DNA from: Leucobacter komagatae
GTDB lineage: Bacteria; Actinomycetota; Actinomycetes; Actinomycetales; Microbacteriaceae
Direction of reading: 5' to 3'
Assembly (NCBI RefSeq): GCF_006716085.1
Contig: NZ_VFON01000001.1
Coordinates: 1,488,001 to 1,552,000 of the forward strand
Length of the DNA: 64,000 nt
Shown: positions 1 to 8,500 of the stretch, piece after piece
How the letters are laid out: the number at the start of each line of letters is the position of its first letter
Position numbering within the stretch: position 1 is the first letter of the stretch
Made by a program: the position numbers and the translations under genes
The notes under the pieces: generated by a model
Told to the model about the DNA's origin: nothing
Seen by the model: only the letters and a program-made list of their open reading frames with translations
Database searches by the model: none

Positions 1-258
1 GCCGTCGGGCAGCCCCTCAGCGAGCGCCGTTGGCGACCCAACAAGCGTCACAACGGCGTACAGCGCGTCGTCGTCAAGTTCGAAGACGGAGGGAAGTTCA
101 ACATCCGCTGCTTCGATCTCGGACTCGGCCCAATCCCGCAGCACCTGCAGTGCCGCGCTGTTCACTCCGCTCGCGAACGGGCGAGCCCCGCGAGCGAGAC
201 GCGCGACGTCGGCTCTGCGCAGTCGTGAAGTGTGTGGGGCTCCCTGATTCTCGGTCAC
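1..258 (-). CDS. DUF917 family protein, N-terminal part (runs off the window)
   Basis: Reading the minus strand from a GTG at 258 gives an open frame to the window edge. The GTG overlaps the TGA of the upstream gene in a GTGA 4-bp overlap. The 86 visible residues include 'ADVARLARGARPFASG' and later 'VTLVGSPTALAEGLPDG'. These resemble the start of DUF917 proteins, where a 'luminal' helix precedes a glycine-rich segment and a 'GaPt' motif follows. DUF917 proteins usually sit beside or are fused to hydantoinase/oxoprolinase subunits, which fits the upstream neighbour. The glycine-rich 'GTGGGGD' stretch typical of the family is not obvious here. Family assignment is from pattern memory plus context. 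Confidence 0.6.
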   Translation of the reverse strand, partial: MTENQGAPHTSRLRRADVARLARGARPFASGVNSAALQVLRDWAESEIEAADVELPSVFELDDDALYAVVTLVGSPTALAEGLPDG

Positions 259-1532
259 GCCGGTGCCCCCGTCACGCTGACTCGCACGGTGTCGATAGGG
301 TCGGCGACATACGCGAGCGGGCGCACGTCAGTGGTGCGGGTCAGGCCGAGCTCGGGCGCGGCCCCGGCGAGGATCGCCCGGGTGATCGCTTCTTCAACGA
401 GCGCTGCGGCTTTGTCGCCCCCGGCTCTGCTTCCCTGGGGGCGTCTCGCGATGCGCTCCAGTGAGACCGTGATCTTTCCGTGAGTCACCCCAAGCGCCGT
501 CGCAAACTCGAGCGCCGAAGATCCGTTCCCGCTACTGTCGACAACGATCACGGGGTAGCCCGGCCTGCGGGAGAGCATACGCTGCACCTCAGGGGCGCGA
601 TGAACGTCACTGGGGGTGCTGTCACACTCGACGAAATCGAGCGCAAGGTGGTTGTGCGCGATGCCCCAACGTCGCTCGACGTCAGCGCGGTCGACGTCAC
701 CCGCTGTCACTCCAATAAGTCGCATTGCTCCACGGTCTGCGAGCGCAAGGACGAAGTCGTCCTCGCCGGTCACGAGCCGCACTCCGCGAGCGGCAGCCCG
801 GACAACTCCATGCAGCGCTCCGAGCGGCTGTCGCATGAGCTCCGCTCCGGAACCAAACCCGCCGAGCCCGTGGGCAAACCCGATCTCCCAGTTCGGGAAC
901 GCTTCGGTCGCCGCCCGGGCGAGATCCGCACCCCAGTCGGCAAGACCGAGATTAAGCGCGGCGGCGTGCTCGCGTTCCCGTATTCCTGTGCCCCCTGAGG
1001 CATGGGCAACCGTGACCCTAGCACCGGGTGGCGCGGTACCCGCGACGGCAATCTCGCTGGCGGCCTCACGCTCGAGCCACGGTGCCGAAGGTGCCCCCGC
1101 CGCGCTCACGATCAGGCGGTCTGCCCCCGCAGCTGTGAGCCGCTCTGCCGCGACGCGAAGCTCGGCACCGTCGGCCTGTCTCGCTTCGTTCCCAACGAAG
1201 TCGCTCCCGCCGTCGACCAGAGCGCTACGAGCCCGAAGCGACTCTCCTGTGGCACCCGGCCACGAAGCAAACGGGCGCAGAGCTGGCATGGTCGGTGGAG
1301 CGACCCGGATGAGCCCGATGCCCGCGAGTCGGAGGTCACTTTCCTCCGGGGCTGCCGCGATCCTCACTCCGGTGATCTTCGTCGCGAGCGGCGCGGACAG
1401 GCTCTCCCGCGCCGCTACCAGCGTCGCGAGGCGCGTTGCTGCGTGTGGCAGTGTGGCCGTGTGTCGCACCTCGTTGCCGTCGGTCACCGCCAGGCGAACG
1501 GTTGACGCCGTGAGATCAATTCCGAGCTGCAT
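255..1532 (-). CDS. Hydantoinase/oxoprolinase-like protein (degenerate N-terminal motif)
   Basis: A 425-residue cytoplasmic protein starting at ATG 1532 after an AGAGG-like RBS. It opens with 'MQLGIDLTASTVRLAVTDG', an actin-fold phosphate-1-like strand similar to HyuA/oxoprolinase starts (RIGIDVGGTFTD), but the GGT is absent. It is shorter than usual HyuA proteins, which run over 500 residues. It lies 30 bp downstream of an MFS transporter gene and overlaps a DUF917 gene by 4 bp. That trio (transporter, hydantoinase-like, DUF917) suggests uptake and hydrolysis of a cyclic amide or related compound. Substrate is unknown. The missing glycines could mean altered or lost ATP binding. The family call is moderate because the rest of the protein has no motif I can name with certainty. 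Confidence 0.5.
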   Translation of the reverse strand: MQLGIDLTASTVRLAVTDGNEVRHTATLPHAATRLATLVAARESLSAPLATKITGVRIAAAPEESDLRLAGIGLIRVAPPTMPALRPFASWPGATGESLRARSALVDGGSDFVGNEARQADGAELRVAAERLTAAGADRLIVSAAGAPSAPWLEREAASEIAVAGTAPPGARVTVAHASGGTGIREREHAAALNLGLADWGADLARAATEAFPNWEIGFAHGLGGFGSGAELMRQPLGALHGVVRAAARGVRLVTGEDDFVLALADRGAMRLIGVTAGDVDRADVERRWGIAHNHLALDFVECDSTPSDVHRAPEVQRMLSRRPGYPVIVVDSSGNGSSALEFATALGVTHGKITVSLERIARRPQGSRAGGDKAAALVEEAITRAILAGAAPELGLTRTTDVRPLAYVADPIDTVRVSVTGAPA

Positions 1533-1562
1533 ACCTCTATTGTCTCGCCTGGCGGGTCGGCA

Positions 1563-2897
1563 TTAGTCGAGCGGCTTCCCCTCAGTCTCTGGCAGGGTGA
1601 CCGCGGCAAGCACAGCGATCACGAGGAACACGAGAATGAACAGCACTGTCATCGTAAATGAGACCGAGGCTGCGAGCAGCGCCCCTACCGCAACAGGCGC
1701 GATCGCGTTCGAGATGAGCTGCGCCGCGGTCGCCCACGAATAACCAGCTGCGCGAACACGCGTCGGGTAAAACTCGCCGTTCCAGGTGTTCCAGACGCCC
1801 CAACCGCCAAGGATGAAGAACGACATGACGAAGTTCGCGACGTACAGCGATGGCAGATCCCACGACACCGCGAACAGCACGCCGCCGAGGATTGCGCCGA
1901 CAAGGAACGCGACGAACGTGGGCTTTCGACCGAAGCGCTTCGTGCACCACGCCGCAGCGAGGTAGCCGGGAATCATGAAGACCGCGCTGATGGCAACGAA
2001 GCCGAGCGAGTCGGCGAGCGTGAGCCCGCGTTCTTGCAGCAGCGTCGGCAGCCACACCTGAAGGCCCCAATAGCCCCAGTTGAATGCGAAGTTCACGATC
2101 AGCATAAGCAGCGTGCGGCGGCGCATGTCCTTCCGCAGGAGCTGGAGCGGGTTTCCGGCCTTGTCAGCCTGCGCCTCGCGCACGAACTCGGTACCGGGCG
2201 CGACCGCAACGCCGAGCCCACGCAAGACCTTCGCGGCGCGCTCGTGCTTGCCGCGGCTGACAAGGAAATACGGCGACTCTGGCACCCAGAACGCAACGAC
2301 AATCACCCAGAGGCACGCAACCGCTGCCGCGAACGCGACAACCTGCCAACCGGCGTCGTGAAACAACGAGGTCACCCCGATAGCGACGAGGGTGCCGATT
2401 GGCCAGCCGATTGAGAGGAGCACGGCGGCCCGACCCCGCTGCTTCGATGGCATGAGCTCTAGGAAGTACGGGAAGACGACGGTGTATGCGCCGGCCAGCG
2501 CGAACCCGGAAAGCACGCGGAGGCCGACGAGCGCTTCAAAGTTCGGCGCGAGCGGCACAAGCGCTGCGATGACGCCGTAGGCAATGAAGCTCACGATCGT
2601 CACTGGGCGACGACCAACGCGGTCCGCGATGGGCCCCCAGACGAGTGCCCCAGGGATCATTCCGATTGCCACGGCCGAGAGTACAAGGCCGAGCTTGGTC
2701 TCGTCGAGCCCAAAATGGTTCGACACGTCGCCGGCGACGTAGACGAGCGCGAGCTGCTCCCACGACTCGATCACGAAGATGACAAACATCGCGATCACGA
2801 TCCGCACGTGGGCGGGCGTGAAGCGCATACGCTCGTAGACGTCCTGTAACGCGACCGGCCCAGTGGCTCTGGCCGTAGAAGCAGTAGTGGTTTCCAA
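1563..2897 (-). CDS. MFS transporter (sugar porter/NiaP-like)
   Basis: A 444-residue, 12-TM major facilitator protein. The cytoplasmic loop signature 'GPIADRVGRRP' lies between TM2 and TM3, about residue 85, and 'PESPYFLVSRGKHERA' at the central loop resembles the PESPR(W/F) motif of sugar-porter and NiaP/AAHS-type carriers. The start is TTG at 2897, supported by GGGAG six bases upstream, since no ATG or GTG fits that RBS. It is the first gene of an operon with the hydantoinase-like and DUF917 genes, so it probably imports their substrate (inference). Aromatic acids or heterocycles are plausible but not shown. Confidence 0.8.
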   Translation of the reverse strand: METTTASTARATGPVALQDVYERMRFTPAHVRIVIAMFVIFVIESWEQLALVYVAGDVSNHFGLDETKLGLVLSAVAIGMIPGALVWGPIADRVGRRPVTIVSFIAYGVIAALVPLAPNFEALVGLRVLSGFALAGAYTVVFPYFLELMPSKQRGRAAVLLSIGWPIGTLVAIGVTSLFHDAGWQVVAFAAAVACLWVIVVAFWVPESPYFLVSRGKHERAAKVLRGLGVAVAPGTEFVREAQADKAGNPLQLLRKDMRRRTLLMLIVNFAFNWGYWGLQVWLPTLLQERGLTLADSLGFVAISAVFMIPGYLAAAWCTKRFGRKPTFVAFLVGAILGGVLFAVSWDLPSLYVANFVMSFFILGGWGVWNTWNGEFYPTRVRAAGYSWATAAQLISNAIAPVAVGALLAASVSFTMTVLFILVFLVIAVLAAVTLPETEGKPLD

Positions 2898-2977
2898 CGA
2901 GACTCCCTTGTCGATCGATACGGTTCGGAGCCAACCTAGGTCACGGGCTCACACGATGACTGGGCGGCAGGCACACC

Positions 2978-2991
2978 CTGGAGCGCTCCAG
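2978..2991. promoter_or_regulatory. 14-bp perfect palindrome upstream of the MFS operon
   Basis: CTGGAGCGCTCCAG is a perfect palindrome about 85 bp upstream of the TTG start of the first MFS gene. It could be a regulator binding site for that operon or, less likely, part of the terminator of the gene at 3081. The rest of 2898-3080 shows no gene. Confidence 0.35.
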
Positions 2992-3080
2992 TAGGGCGAG
3001 CAGCACTGGCTGCGGTCAAGCCGGGGCGCGGTCGGCCCGCAGAGATCGAGCCCCTCGCCCGCCACAGCGCCTCCCAAGGT

Positions 3081-4499
3081 CTACCGCAACGTACGCCCGT
3101 GCCTGTCCATCCAGGCAGTCGTGCGGCGGCGCTCGATGAGGATCATCACGAGCCCCAGCACCCACAGCGGGATCTGCGCGGCGAACGCCACCTTGAACGC
3201 CGTCAGCGAGTACGTCTCTGGTGAGCCAGCCCCCTGCAGGTCGAGAATCACACCGATGAGCATGACGAGCACGAGCGCCGCCGTGAACCCGCCCGTGTTC
3301 ACAAGCCCCGTGCCGAACCCGGCGAACGAGCGCGGGGTGTGCGAGCGCGACACCTCGAAGGCGATCATTGAGGCCGGCCCGCCGAGCGGGAGGATGACGA
3401 GCAGCGCGATGATGAGCCACCTCGGCGGCATGCCGGGCCAGAGCAGCACCGCAAGCCAGGTCACCATGATGAGCAGCGTGATGCCGATCACGAGCAGCAC
3501 GCGCCGCTCAATGAACCGCGAGCTGATGGGGCCCAGCACGAGGCCAGCGACCATCGATGACACGACGGTGAGGCTCAGCAGGCCGCTCGCGGCGGGGGCG
3601 CTGAGCCCGAGCCCGCCCGTGAGGAACGGGGTGCCCCACAGCAGCAGGAAGGCCTGAGCGGAGAATGGCGTCACGAAGTGGATCCAGTACGCGAGCCGCA
3701 CGCCCGGAATCGACAGCAGCCTGCGAACGCGGGCAAGGATCCCTTCGCGCGCGTTTGGCCCCTTCGTCTCTCGCTTTCTGCGCGCGCGGTCCCCTCCGAC
3801 GACAGGGATCATGTTCGTGGCCGGCGGCGCCATCGTCACGGTCGTGATCGGGGCGGCCGCGAGCGATTCCGAGCTCTTGGTGATCTTGCCGGTGCGGCCG
3901 GTGAGGCGCTCGAGCGCGGTGCGGCGGCCGGGTGCGTCGCGCAGCACGACGACCGCGAGCAGGAGCGATAGGAACCCCACCGCCGCGATCCCGAGGAAGC
4001 CGGTCGCCCAGCCGAACCTGTCGACCACGAACGCGAGCGGGGCGACCGACACGAGCTGGCCCACCTGGCCGATGAGTCCGGTGATCTGCCCGAGCGTTGA
4101 CAGCTGGCGAGGCTTGAACCACTCGGGTAGCAGGCGCATCACCGCCGTGAACGTGCAGGCGTCGCCAGCGCCCACGAGCACGCGGGCGAGGATGGCGAAC
4201 TCGACGTTCACGACCGTCGCCATCACGACCTGGCCGATGACCATGAGCGTTCCGCCCGCGAGGATCAGAACGGTCGAGCCGTACTTGTCGAGTAGGATCC
4301 CGACCGGGATCTGGCAGGCCGCGTACACGAGCAGCTGGATCACCGGGAACGCCGCGAGCGTCGACGCGTCGATGCCGAAGTGATCTTGCGTCGCGGGGCC
4401 GAGCGCCGAGAGTGACGAGCGGTTGACGATCGCGATCGCGTAGAGCGTGACCGCCACTCCCCACACCACCCAGGGAAGGAGTGATTTTGAGGAGCGCAT
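3081..4499 (-). CDS. MFS transporter with long central loop
   Basis: A 472-residue major facilitator protein. The TM2-TM3 loop reads 'ILLDKYGSTVLI' and a second-half equivalent 'LGPISSRFIERR' lies near residue 340. The two six-helix halves are joined by a charged loop of about 75 residues (around 190-265, 'RRTALERLTGR...KRETKGPNAREG'), longer than usual. The ATG at 4499 starts directly with a first TM segment. The gene is 181 bp from the upstream TTG of the other MFS operon and is separately transcribed. Substrate not predictable from sequence. Confidence 0.75.
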   Translation of the reverse strand: MRSSKSLLPWVVWGVAVTLYAIAIVNRSSLSALGPATQDHFGIDASTLAAFPVIQLLVYAACQIPVGILLDKYGSTVLILAGGTLMVIGQVVMATVVNVEFAILARVLVGAGDACTFTAVMRLLPEWFKPRQLSTLGQITGLIGQVGQLVSVAPLAFVVDRFGWATGFLGIAAVGFLSLLLAVVVLRDAPGRRTALERLTGRTGKITKSSESLAAAPITTVTMAPPATNMIPVVGGDRARRKRETKGPNAREGILARVRRLLSIPGVRLAYWIHFVTPFSAQAFLLLWGTPFLTGGLGLSAPAASGLLSLTVVSSMVAGLVLGPISSRFIERRVLLVIGITLLIMVTWLAVLLWPGMPPRWLIIALLVILPLGGPASMIAFEVSRSHTPRSFAGFGTGLVNTGGFTAALVLVMLIGVILDLQGAGSPETYSLTAFKVAFAAQIPLWVLGLVMILIERRRTTAWMDRHGRTLR

Positions 4500-4607
4500 G
4501 CGCTCAATGCTATCCCCCTGGAGGCACCAAGCTCGGGCAGCGTGACGGCGCGTGACGATGTCGGGCGTAGAAAACTATAGCGAGCCCTGCACTTTGCGCT
4601 GCAGTGA

Positions 4608-5153
4608 CTAGCGGGGCGGGAGCGGCGGCCCGTCGGGGAAGTCGCTGCGCGTGAGGTCCATGAACAGCGCACCCTCGAGCGCACCACTCGGGCGCACCTG
4701 GTAGTCGCGGAGCACGCCGATGCGTTTGAACCCGAGCCGCTCGTAGCTGCGAATCGCGCCATCGTTGTTCTCGTTCGGGTCAAGCGTCACGCGCGAGATT
4801 CCGTTCGCGAACTCGTGCTTGATAGCGAGGGCGAGCGCCTCCTCCCCGATCCGCTGCCCGCGGAAGCGCGTGCCGATGAACAGGTGCATGACAGTCGTCG
4901 GGTACTCCGGGTCTTCGCCTCGCAGCACGTAGAGGGCGCCAGCGCACTCCCCCGCGACCTCGATGATGCGGGTCGTCTCGGGAGCCTCGATGAACTCGGC
5001 CTGCACCCGCTCGCGGGTGTAGCCCACCCACCAGAAGGCGACCTCGGGCTCGAGCAGGATCGCGAAGAGCGGGTCGAGGTCGGCCTGCTGCGGCGCGCGG
5101 AGTGACACGAGGGGCCCGACGATGGGGGCTGCGGGGAGAACAGGTTCTGACAT
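4608..5153 (-). CDS. GNAT family N-acetyltransferase
   Basis: About 181 residues from ATG 5153 ('MSEPVLPAAPIVG'). A longer upstream frame to 5282 exists but lacks conserved sequence. The GNAT acetyl-CoA loop is visible as 'GTRFRGQRIGEEALALAIKH' (the R/Q-x-x-G-x-G/A pattern), and 'NENNDGAIRSYERLGFKRIG' is the usual motif B/C end of RimJ/RimL-like members. It would acetylate an amine on a protein, antibiotic or small molecule; the substrate is unknown. There is no clear Shine-Dalgarno before the start, and TACGCT about 8 bp upstream could be a -10 for a leaderless transcript. Confidence 0.8.
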   Translation of the reverse strand: MSEPVLPAAPIVGPLVSLRAPQQADLDPLFAILLEPEVAFWWVGYTRERVQAEFIEAPETTRIIEVAGECAGALYVLRGEDPEYPTTVMHLFIGTRFRGQRIGEEALALAIKHEFANGISRVTLDPNENNDGAIRSYERLGFKRIGVLRDYQVRPSGALEGALFMDLTRSDFPDGPPLPPR

Positions 5154-5329
5154 GGAGTAAGCGTACTGGGGCGCGGGCCCTGACCGCCACGGTTCCGTCT
5201 CTTGAGGCCTCCAGGCTTCCAGTTCCCGCGCCATACATCTGCGATCAACGATTGCTATGCCCTGGTGCCGCGATCTGGGCATAGGGAGCGTCTTTTGCAG
5301 GCCGACTGCCGGGCCGGGCGCACGAGAAA

Positions 5330-5370
5330 GCCCCAGCGGCGACAGGCGCTGTGCCTATCGCCGCTGGGGC
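5330..5370 (-). terminator. Terminator after prfA
   Basis: A 13-bp perfect stem, GCCCCAGCGGCGA paired with TCGCCGCTGGGGC, around a 15-nt loop. It lies 10 bp past the prfA stop and is followed on the minus strand by CTTTCTCGT. Fits a rho-independent terminator for the rho-like/prfA unit. Confidence 0.8.
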
Positions 5371-5380
5371 GCTTCGCCAG

Positions 5381-6454
5381 TTACTGGCCGAGGGCTTTGA
5401 GCCGCTCCTCCTCATCCATGCGGATGCAGGATTCGATGATCGGCTCCATCGAACCGTTCATCACCTGGTCGAGGTTGTACGCCTTGTACCCCGTGCGGTG
5501 ATCCGCAATGCGGTTCTCGGGGAAGTTGTACGTGCGGATGCGCTCAGAGCGGTCCATGGTGCGAATCTGGCTCGAGCGGTGCGCGCTCGCCTCAGCGGCA
5601 GCCTCCTCCGCGAGCCGGGCGAGCAGCCTGGCACGGAGCACGCGCATGCCGGCCTCACGGTTCTGCAGCTGCGACTTCTCGTTCTGCATCGCGACAACGA
5701 TGCCGGTCGGGAGGTGCGTGATACGCACGGCGGAGTCGGTCGTGTTCACTGACTGGCCGCCGGGACCGCTCGAACGGTAGACGTCGATCTTAAGATCGTT
5801 CTGGCTGATTTCAACCTCTTCGGCCTCGTCGGGCTCGGGGTACACGAGCACGCCCGTCGTCGAGGTGTGGATGCGACCCTGCGACTCGGTGACGGGCACG
5901 CGCTGCACGCGGTGCACCCCGCCCTCGTACTTCAGGTGAGCCCACACGCCCTGCGACGGGTCACTCGCGTTGGCCTTGATAGCGACCTGCACGTTCTTGT
6001 AGCCTCCGAGATCGCTCTCGTCCTTCTCAAGAATCTCGGTCTTCCAACCCTTGGACTCCGCGTAGTGCATATACATGCGCAGCAAGTCGGCACCGAAGAG
6101 CGCCGACTCTGCGCCACCCTCGCCACCCTTGATCTCAAGGATGACGTCGCGGGCGTCGTCGGGGTCGCGCGGGATCAGGAGGCGGCGAACCTTCTCCTGG
6201 GCCTCGGCGAGCTGCGTCTCGAGGAGCGGGACCTCCTCGGCGAACGCGTCGTCCTCTTTCGCGAGCTCGCGCGCAGCCTCGAGGTCATCCCCCAGCTGCA
6301 CCCAGTGCTCGTGAGCCGACTTGATCTTGCTCAGCTCGGCGTAGCGTCGGTTGACGCGCTTCGCGCGCGCCGCGTCGGCGTGCAGCGCCGGGTCTGCAAG
6401 TTCGTTCTGCAACTCGGTGTGCTCGTTGATGAGCCCTGAAACCTGTTCAAACAC
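5381..6454 (-). CDS. prfA: Peptide chain release factor 1
   Basis: A 357-residue class I release factor that recognises UAA/UAG and triggers peptidyl-tRNA hydrolysis on the ribosome. The catalytic GGQ is at residues 232-234 within '[18 protein letters not shown]', and the RF1-type tripeptide PVT (187-189, '[13 protein letters not shown]') distinguishes it from RF2. Length and domain order are normal. It follows the rho-family gene by 11 bp on the same strand, the usual actinobacterial order except that rpmE, often found between them, is absent. It ends before a strong terminator. Confidence 0.97.
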   Translation of the reverse strand: MFEQVSGLINEHTELQNELADPALHADAARAKRVNRRYAELSKIKSAHEHWVQLGDDLEAARELAKEDDAFAEEVPLLETQLAEAQEKVRRLLIPRDPDDARDVILEIKGGEGGAESALFGADLLRMYMHYAESKGWKTEILEKDESDLGGYKNVQVAIKANASDPSQGVWAHLKYEGGVHRVQRVPVTESQGRIHTSTTGVLVYPEPDEAEEVEISQNDLKIDVYRSSGPGGQSVNTTDSAVRITHLPTGIVVAMQNEKSQLQNREAGMRVLRARLLARLAEEAAAEASAHRSSQIRTMDRSERIRTYNFPENRIADHRTGYKAYNLDQVMNGSMEPIIESCIRMDEEERLKALGQ

Positions 6455-6465
6455 AGTTCGCTCCC

Positions 6466-8376
6466 TTAGAACGAGAGGGTGTACGACTTCTCCGCGTTGA
6501 CCTCGGGCGCCCGACGGGTGCCTGAGATCTTCACGAAGCTGTTCACCGCGGGAACGAGTGCGCGGAGCAGATCCTTGTCGGCGTCGACGCCCGTGTGGGT
6601 GCGCGCCGTCGCGAGCAGCGTCAGCGAGCCAGCGTTCTCAAGGTTGCGTGCCGCACCGAGCAGGCGCCTTGCGTGCGCCGCAGACAGCGCCTGCGAGGCC
6701 TCGGGAGCGGTGCGCGAGCCCTGCTGGCTCTGCTGAGCCGCGTGAGCGAGGTCCGTGAGCGAGTCGAGCAGCACGATGACGTCGTGGCCAAGCTCAACGA
6801 GACGGCTCGCGCGGTCGATTGCGAGCTCAACGATCGTCGCCTGATCCTCTGCCGCGCGATCGAACGTCGCAGCGATCACTTCACCGCTGACGGTGCGCTG
6901 GAGGTGGGTGACCTCTTCGGGGCGCGCGTTCGTCAGCACGAGGAGCAGGTGCGCCTCGGGTGCGTTCGCGGTAACCGCGCCCGCGAGCTCGGCAAGCACG
7001 CGCGCGGCCGGGATCTCAGCCGGAAGCGCGAGAAGTGCACGCTGGCCCAGGCCCATCGGAGCGGCGGCGTCGATCTCGGCGCCGAGCCCCTTCGTGCCCG
7101 TGGCGAAGCGAAGCGGGGTCTCAGGGAAGATCGCGGTCATCTCGGCGATGTCTGCGCGCTTCTCGGTCTCTTCGACGGGCTTGCCGTTCACCGAATCGAT
7201 CTTGACGATCGCGTTGTACTTCTGACGGCCGCCGCTGTCGCCCTCGCGGGGCTGGCGGATCGCGCCAACGATTGCATCGCCGCGACGCAGGCTGTACTTC
7301 TTCACCTGGCCGAGCGCGACGTACACGTCGGAGACACCCGGGAGGTAGCCGCTCGTGCGCACGAACGCGTAGTTGTCGAGCACGTCGAGAATGCCTGCGA
7401 CGGGCAGCAGCACGTCGTCTTCTGCGATCTCAGGCTCGAGGTCGTCGCCGCCGCGGCGCTTCCGGTCCCGCTGACGGGTGCGGCTCGAACGCGAACCGTT
7501 CTCCTGCTTGTTGTCGGAGCGGTCGTTCTGGCCCTGCTTGTCGTTCTGGCCTTGCTTGTCAGCCTCAGCCTTCTGAGCGTCGCCCTTGGGTGCATCGCTC
7601 TTCGCGCTATCACCCTTCGAACCGTTCTGGTTGCCACCGCGTCCGCGCGACTTCGACTCGTCGGCCGCAGCGGGGGTCTCGCCCTCAGTCTGCTCGGCGT
7701 TCTGCGACGAACGGCGGCGCGAGCGGCGTGCGGGCTGGGCCTCGGTCTCCTCGGCAGCGGGCTGCTCAGCAGCGGCCTCAGCGGTCTCGCTCGCCTTCCC
7801 GTCTGCGGGAGCAGCGTCAGCCGCGTCCTTCGCGGGAGCCTCCTCGGCCGCGGGAGTCTCGGTCGAGGCCTCGGGTGCCTCGGTTGTCGCCGTCTTGCGC
7901 GAACGGGTTGCACGCTTCTTCGGCGCTTCCGCGGGCTGTTCAGCTGCGGCCTCAACAGCTGCGGCCTCAACAGCAGCTTCGGGAGCGGCAGCCTCGGTGG
8001 CCGCCTGCGCGGCCTTCGCACGGGAAGCACGGGTCTTCGGTGCTGCCTTCGCGGGTGCTTCCTCGGCGGGAGCCTCGGCAGTCGCCGCAGCGTCTGCGCC
8101 CTCGGTGTCAGCCGCTGCGGGCTCAGCCTTCTTGCGAGCGCGGCTTGCGCGCTTCGGCGCGGCCTTCTCTGCGGGAGCTGCGGGCGCCTCAGCCGCCGGA
8201 GCCTCAGCCGCGGGGGCCTCGGCGGGAGCGGCAGGGGCCTCTGTCACCGCGACATCGGCGACGACGTCCGCCGCAGCGCCGGCCGCAGCCGACACGCGAC
8301 GCGAGGCGCGACGGCGAACCGGCGCGGTCTCCGCCGGCTCAGCGGCAGCGTTCTGATCTTCAGTGTGTAGTTCCAC
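6466..8376 (-). CDS. Rho-family protein lacking ATPase motifs (pseudo-ATPase at the rho locus)
   Basis: A 636-residue protein with an Ala/Glu/Lys-rich, low-complexity N-terminal extension of about 310 residues, common in actinobacterial Rho. Then comes a well kept OB/CSD RNA-binding part ('[20 protein letters not shown]', '[17 protein letters not shown]'). The motor domain is recognisable ('[15 protein letters not shown]', '[11 protein letters not shown]', '[21 protein letters not shown]') but its catalytic residues are gone. Walker A, PPKAGKT in Rho, reads '[10 protein letters not shown]'. The DERPEEV glutamate reads 'NARPEEV'. The arginine after the Walker B aspartate is D. The Q-loop, R-loop and arginine-finger segment are replaced or deleted, and the C-terminus ends about 60 residues early. 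The frame is intact with no stop, so it is probably expressed. It sits at the canonical thrB-rho-prfA position. Whether a normal Rho exists elsewhere cannot be seen here. Confidence 0.88.
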   Translation of the reverse strand: MELHTEDQNAAAEPAETAPVRRRASRRVSAAAGAAADVVADVAVTEAPAAPAEAPAAEAPAAEAPAAPAEKAAPKRASRARKKAEPAAADTEGADAAATAEAPAEEAPAKAAPKTRASRAKAAQAATEAAAPEAAVEAAAVEAAAEQPAEAPKKRATRSRKTATTEAPEASTETPAAEEAPAKDAADAAPADGKASETAEAAAEQPAAEETEAQPARRSRRRSSQNAEQTEGETPAAADESKSRGRGGNQNGSKGDSAKSDAPKGDAQKAEADKQGQNDKQGQNDRSDNKQENGSRSSRTRQRDRKRRGGDDLEPEIAEDDVLLPVAGILDVLDNYAFVRTSGYLPGVSDVYVALGQVKKYSLRRGDAIVGAIRQPREGDSGGRQKYNAIVKIDSVNGKPVEETEKRADIAEMTAIFPETPLRFATGTKGLGAEIDAAAPMGLGQRALLALPAEIPAARVLAELAGAVTANAPEAHLLLVLTNARPEEVTHLQRTVSGEVIAATFDRAAEDQATIVELAIDRASRLVELGHDVIVLLDSLTDLAHAAQQSQQGSRTAPEASQALSAAHARRLLGAARNLENAGSLTLLATARTHTGVDADKDLLRALVPAVNSFVKISGTRRAPEVNAEKSYTLSF

Positions 8377-8406
8377 GTGTATTCCTTCCGGAACCTATCA
8401 AGTTTG

Positions 8407-8467
8407 AGCACTCAGGCCACAAACATGCACATGAGTGCTGGAAAGCTCGGGGACAAACGCCCGAGCT
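8407..8467 (-). promoter_or_regulatory. Two hairpins between thrB and the rho-family gene
   Basis: Going down the minus strand from thrB, the first hairpin is AGCTCGGG/CCCGAGCT (8444-8467, 8-bp stem) followed by TTTCC. The second is AGCACTCA/TGAGTGCT (8407-8439, 8-bp stem, 17-nt loop) about 30 bp before the next start. The first may terminate hom-thrB transcripts. The second may lie in the leader of the rho-family mRNA. rho leaders are often autoregulated in other bacteria; a role here is inference. Confidence 0.5.
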
Positions 8468-8500
8468 GGGAATTCGATCCGGGACACAGATTACGAAGTG

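Noticed and set aside
6595..8370. Long plus-strand open frame opposite the rho-family gene
   Set aside because: Low-complexity Leu/Arg/Gly translation with no motif; it is an antisense shadow of the GC-rich, Ala/Glu-rich minus-strand gene.
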